Of a DNA stretch of 21,265 nt, positions 19,021-21,265 are shown in pieces (positions within the stretch are counted from its first letter, which is position 1; every line of letters begins with the position of its first letter). This DNA is from VAZQ01 sp050725815 (GTDB lineage: Bacteria; Pseudomonadota; Alphaproteobacteria; Rhizobiales; Xanthobacteraceae), in assembly GCA_050725815.1 (NCBI GenBank), contig JBOHIG010000392.1, positions 1-21,265 on the forward strand, read 5' to 3'. The position numbers were made by a program, and so were the translations under genes. The notes below the pieces were generated by a model. It was not told the DNA's origin. It saw only the letters and a list, made by a program, of their open reading frames with translations, and did no database searches.

Positions 19021-20541
19021 ATGGCGCTCACGCAAAGGCTTGAAATCCGGCAGGGCCATGCGCTCGTAATGACGCCGCAGTTGATGCAGGCCATCAAGCT
19101 GCTGCAACTGTCGAATTTGGACTTGGCCGCTTACGTGGACAACGAGCTCGAGCGCAACCCGCTGCTCGAGCGGTCGGCCGAAGCCGACGCGAATCGGTCC
19201 TCAGCGGAAGCCGGCGCCGCACCAACCGGAGACGCGACCGAAGACTGGCCGGACCGGCGAGATCATGGCGATGAATCCGACGCTGAGGTTTCGGAATCCG
19301 GCGTGTCGGAGCGCGACTCCGACGATAACGAGCCCGCGACGCCGCGCGCGGCCGCCGATGCAGCGCCGGGCCTTTCCGAATGGGGCGGTTCGACGAGCAG
19401 TCGCCGCGACGACGGGGACTACAATCTAGAAGCCTTCGTTTCGGCCGAGCGGACGCTGGTCGATCATCTCTCCGAACAATTGACGCTGGCGGTCGCCGAT
19501 CCCGCGCAACGCATGATCGGACAGTACCTCATCGATCTCGTCGACGATGCCGGATACCTGACCGGAGATTTGATGCCGGTCGCCGAAAAGCTGGGCACGT
19601 CATTGGACGAGATCGAGGCGGTGCTCGCGGTTCTGCAGGGCTTCGAGCCGTTGGGCGCCTGCGCGCGCAGCCTGAACGAGTGCCTGGCGATCCAGCTCAA
19701 GGAACGCGACCGCTTCGATCCGGCGATGCAGGCGCTGGTCGAGCATCTCGATCTCCTTGCCAAACGCGACTTGGCGGCGCTGCGCAGGATTTGCGGCGTC
19801 GGCGACGACGATCTCACCGACATGATCGCCGAAATCCGCCAGCTCAATCCGAAGCCGGGCCTGGCTTACGGGACGACATTGATGCAGCCGATCGTGCCCG
19901 ATGTATTCGTGCGTCCGCTGGCCAACGGCTCGTTCGGCATCGAGCTTAATTCCGATACGCTGCCGAAAGTCCTGGTCAATCACAGCTACTATACGCAGGT
20001 CACCAAGTCCGTGAAAAACGACAAGGAGAAGTCCTACCTCGCCGACTGCCTGCAAACTGCGACCTGGCTCACACGCGCGCTCGATCAGCGCGCCAAGACC
20101 ATCCTCAAGGTTTCCGAAGAAATCGTCCGCCAGCAGGACGGCTTCTTCGCTCACGGCGTCCAGCATCTCAAGCCGCTCAATCTCAAGACGGTCGCCGACG
20201 CCATCGGGATGCACGAATCGACGGTGTCTCGCGTCACCGCCAACAAATACATGGCGACCAACCGCGGCATTTTCGAGCTCAAGTATTTCTTCACCTCGGC
20301 GATCGCGGCCGCCGATGGCGGCGAAGCGCATTCCTCCGAGGCGGTCCGTCATCGCATCCGGCAACTCATCGATGCGGAAACCCAGAACGTGCTGTCCGAC
20401 GACACCATTGTGGATATGCTGCGCGAGTCCGGCATCGATATCGCGCGGCGAACCGTTGCAAAATACCGGGACGCGATGCGGATACCGTCCTCGGTGCAGC
20501 GCCGTCGCGAAAAGCGATTCGCGAACGATGCGCAAGGCTGA
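19021..20541 (+). CDS. rpoN: RNA polymerase sigma-54 factor RpoN
   Basis: 506 residues, normal length. Region I, the activator-interacting glutamine-rich segment, is MALTQRLEIRQGHALVMTPQLMQAIKLLQLSNLDLAAYV (1-39), then an acidic region II (about 55-130), the core-binding domain, a helix-turn-helix (about 395-415, VADAIGMHESTVSRVTANKY) and the RpoN box ARRTVAKYRD (475-484) that reads the -24 promoter element. RpoN directs nitrogen and carbon-related genes that need enhancer-binding activators. The ATG has AAGG at proper spacing. It follows lptB after a gap occupied by two palindromes, so its promoter probably lies in the last 55 bp or within them. ptsN follows after 158 bp without the usual hpf gene. 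Confidence 0.96.
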   Translation: MALTQRLEIRQGHALVMTPQLMQAIKLLQLSNLDLAAYVDNELERNPLLERSAEADANRSSAEAGAAPTGDATEDWPDRRDHGDESDAEVSESGVSERDSDDNEPATPRAAADAAPGLSEWGGSTSSRRDDGDYNLEAFVSAERTLVDHLSEQLTLAVADPAQRMIGQYLIDLVDDAGYLTGDLMPVAEKLGTSLDEIEAVLAVLQGFEPLGACARSLNECLAIQLKERDRFDPAMQALVEHLDLLAKRDLAALRRICGVGDDDLTDMIAEIRQLNPKPGLAYGTTLMQPIVPDVFVRPLANGSFGIELNSDTLPKVLVNHSYYTQVTKSVKNDKEKSYLADCLQTATWLTRALDQRAKTILKVSEEIVRQQDGFFAHGVQHLKPLNLKTVADAIGMHESTVSRVTANKYMATNRGIFELKYFFTSAIAAADGGEAHSSEAVRHRIRQLIDAETQNVLSDDTIVDMLRESGIDIARRTVAKYRDAMRIPSSVQRRREKRFANDAQG

Positions 20542-20699
20542 GGTTGGTAGGGTACGGTCCATCGCCATGGTCCCGTCAACATGACCCACGGCCATTTGGA
20601 GACGAAGGACGCCCATTGACGGCCCGATTCCCGATCCGTATGGTCCGCCGCCTTTGGCGAAGTTAACGCGCTGAGCCTCCCAAGACCTGGAAGAGTTCC

Positions 20700-21161
20700 A
20701 TGCAGCTCGCCGATGTCGTCGCGCTCGATGCCATCATCCCGGCGCTCAAGGTCACCAACAAGAAGCAGGCGCTTCAGGAACTCGCCGCGAAAGCGGCGAA
20801 GCTCTCCGGTCAGAACGAGCGGACGGTATTCGACTCTCTCGTGCAGCGCGAGAAGCTCGGCTCGACCGGCGTCGGCAACGGCATTGCGATTCCGCACGGA
20901 AAGCTGACGGACCTCAACAAGCTATTCGGTGTGTTTGCACGGCTCGACCGGCCGATCGATTTCGAAGCGCTCGACGGTCAGCCGGTCGATCTCGTGTTCC
21001 TGCTGCTGGCGCCGGAAGGCGCCGGCGCGGATCATTTGAAGGCGCTCGCGCGCGTGGCGCGGCTCCTCCGCGATCCCGATATCGCGCGCAAGCTGCGCCA
21101 GTCGCGCGATGCCGAGGCGATCTACGCCGTGCTCGCGTTGCCATCCGCGAGCGCTGCGTAA
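20700..21161 (+). CDS. ptsN: PTS IIA-like nitrogen regulatory protein PtsN (EIIA-Ntr)
   Basis: 153 residues, one EIIA domain of the mannitol/fructose type. The phosphorylated histidine is His66 in GIAIPHGKL. It receives phosphate from the PtsP-NPr chain and regulates potassium transport, metabolism and nitrogen-linked responses by protein contact. Shine-Dalgarno GGAAGAG precedes the ATG. The rpoN-ptsN neighbourhood is typical for proteobacteria. Convergent with the DUF1150 gene at the window end. Confidence 0.95.
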   Translation: MQLADVVALDAIIPALKVTNKKQALQELAAKAAKLSGQNERTVFDSLVQREKLGSTGVGNGIAIPHGKLTDLNKLFGVFARLDRPIDFEALDGQPVDLVFLLLAPEGAGADHLKALARVARLLRDPDIARKLRQSRDAEAIYAVLALPSASAA

Positions 21162-21214
21162 TCAAGCAGCAATGTAAGTGACGGTGCGGCCGCCGCTCGG
21201 CGCGCGTGGGCGGG

Positions 21215-21265
21215 TCAGTGCACGCTCACCGTCTCGAGCTCCTGGCTCCAGGCGTTGGCGATGGC
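21215..21265 (-). CDS. C-terminus of a DUF1150 family protein (partial)
   Basis: The last 16 codons before a TGA at 21215-21217 read AIANAWSQELETVSVH. All third positions are G or C, as expected for a real gene here, and the ending resembles the conserved C-terminus of the small DUF1150 proteins that are found beside ptsN in this order (from general recall). The rest lies beyond the window. Function unknown. Confidence 0.55.
   Translation of the reverse strand, partial: AIANAWSQELETVSVH

Noticed and set aside
20581..20619. Small reading frame MTHGHLETKDAH between rpoN and ptsN
   Set aside because: Only 12 codons, no ribosome binding site, and no similarity to HPF or other known small proteins.
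21162..21214. Possible frameshifted continuation of the DUF1150 gene (reading ...GGRTVTYIAA to a stop at 21162)
   Set aside because: The ending ...ETVSVH before the TGA at 21215 already looks like the natural DUF1150 C-terminus, so a frameshift is not needed.

Overview
The window looks like chromosomal DNA of an alphaproteobacterium of the order Hyphomicrobiales (Rhizobiales), probably in the Bradyrhizobium / Xanthobacteraceae neighbourhood. The reasons are the core gene order nrnC-lptC-lptA-lptB-rpoN-ptsN, high GC with strong third-position GC bias, a long N-terminal extension on LptB, and a copy of the GCATGATC...GATCATGC intergenic palindrome common in this order. The assignment is from recognition of families, not from a database search.

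Region 1 (about 42-8919, minus strand) is one compact run of eight genes: a molybdopterin oxidoreductase, a four-cluster ferredoxin subunit and a DmsC/NrfD-type membrane anchor (together resembling the cytoplasm-facing sulfite dehydrogenase SoeABC), then a crotonase, a class III CoA-transferase, a methylmalonyl-CoA-epimerase-like VOC protein, a Gfo/Idh/MocA oxidoreductase and a carboxymuconolactone decarboxylase family protein. Overlaps of 4 bp and gaps of 5-10 bp suggest an operon. A LysR regulator (9189-10085) is divergent from it across a 269-bp control region with candidate promoters and an imperfect palindrome. The set suggests activation of an organic acid to a CoA thioester, further acyl-CoA chemistry, and a membrane-linked Mo enzyme that may oxidise sulfite or a related sulfur compound; the substrate is unknown.

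Region 2 (10129-15018) holds two divergent Bug/TctC-type periplasmic binding proteins, an ACMSD-like amidohydrolase translationally coupled to the second, an NMT1/TauA-like binding protein and a DUF1993 protein. No membrane permease or ATPase for any of these binding proteins is present.

Region 3 (15495-end) is core genome: nrnC (oligoribonuclease), lptC-lptA-lptB (LPS export), rpoN (sigma-54), ptsN (EIIA-Ntr) and the C-terminus of a convergent DUF1150 gene. The hpf gene that usually lies between rpoN and ptsN in this order is missing.

The most unusual content is intergenic. A family of 76-78 bp palindromes bounded by CTAGTG...CACTAG occurs six times complete and once cut by the window edge. 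The copies keep the same fold (10-bp outer stem, one-sided 3-4 nt bulge, 12-17 bp inner stem, loop) while stem sequences differ and co-vary. Two facing copies around a conserved 13-bp spacer form a composite unit seen twice (15186-15351 and, inverted, 18799-18965). A closely related inverted pair of copies brackets the whole accessory region 46-15111.
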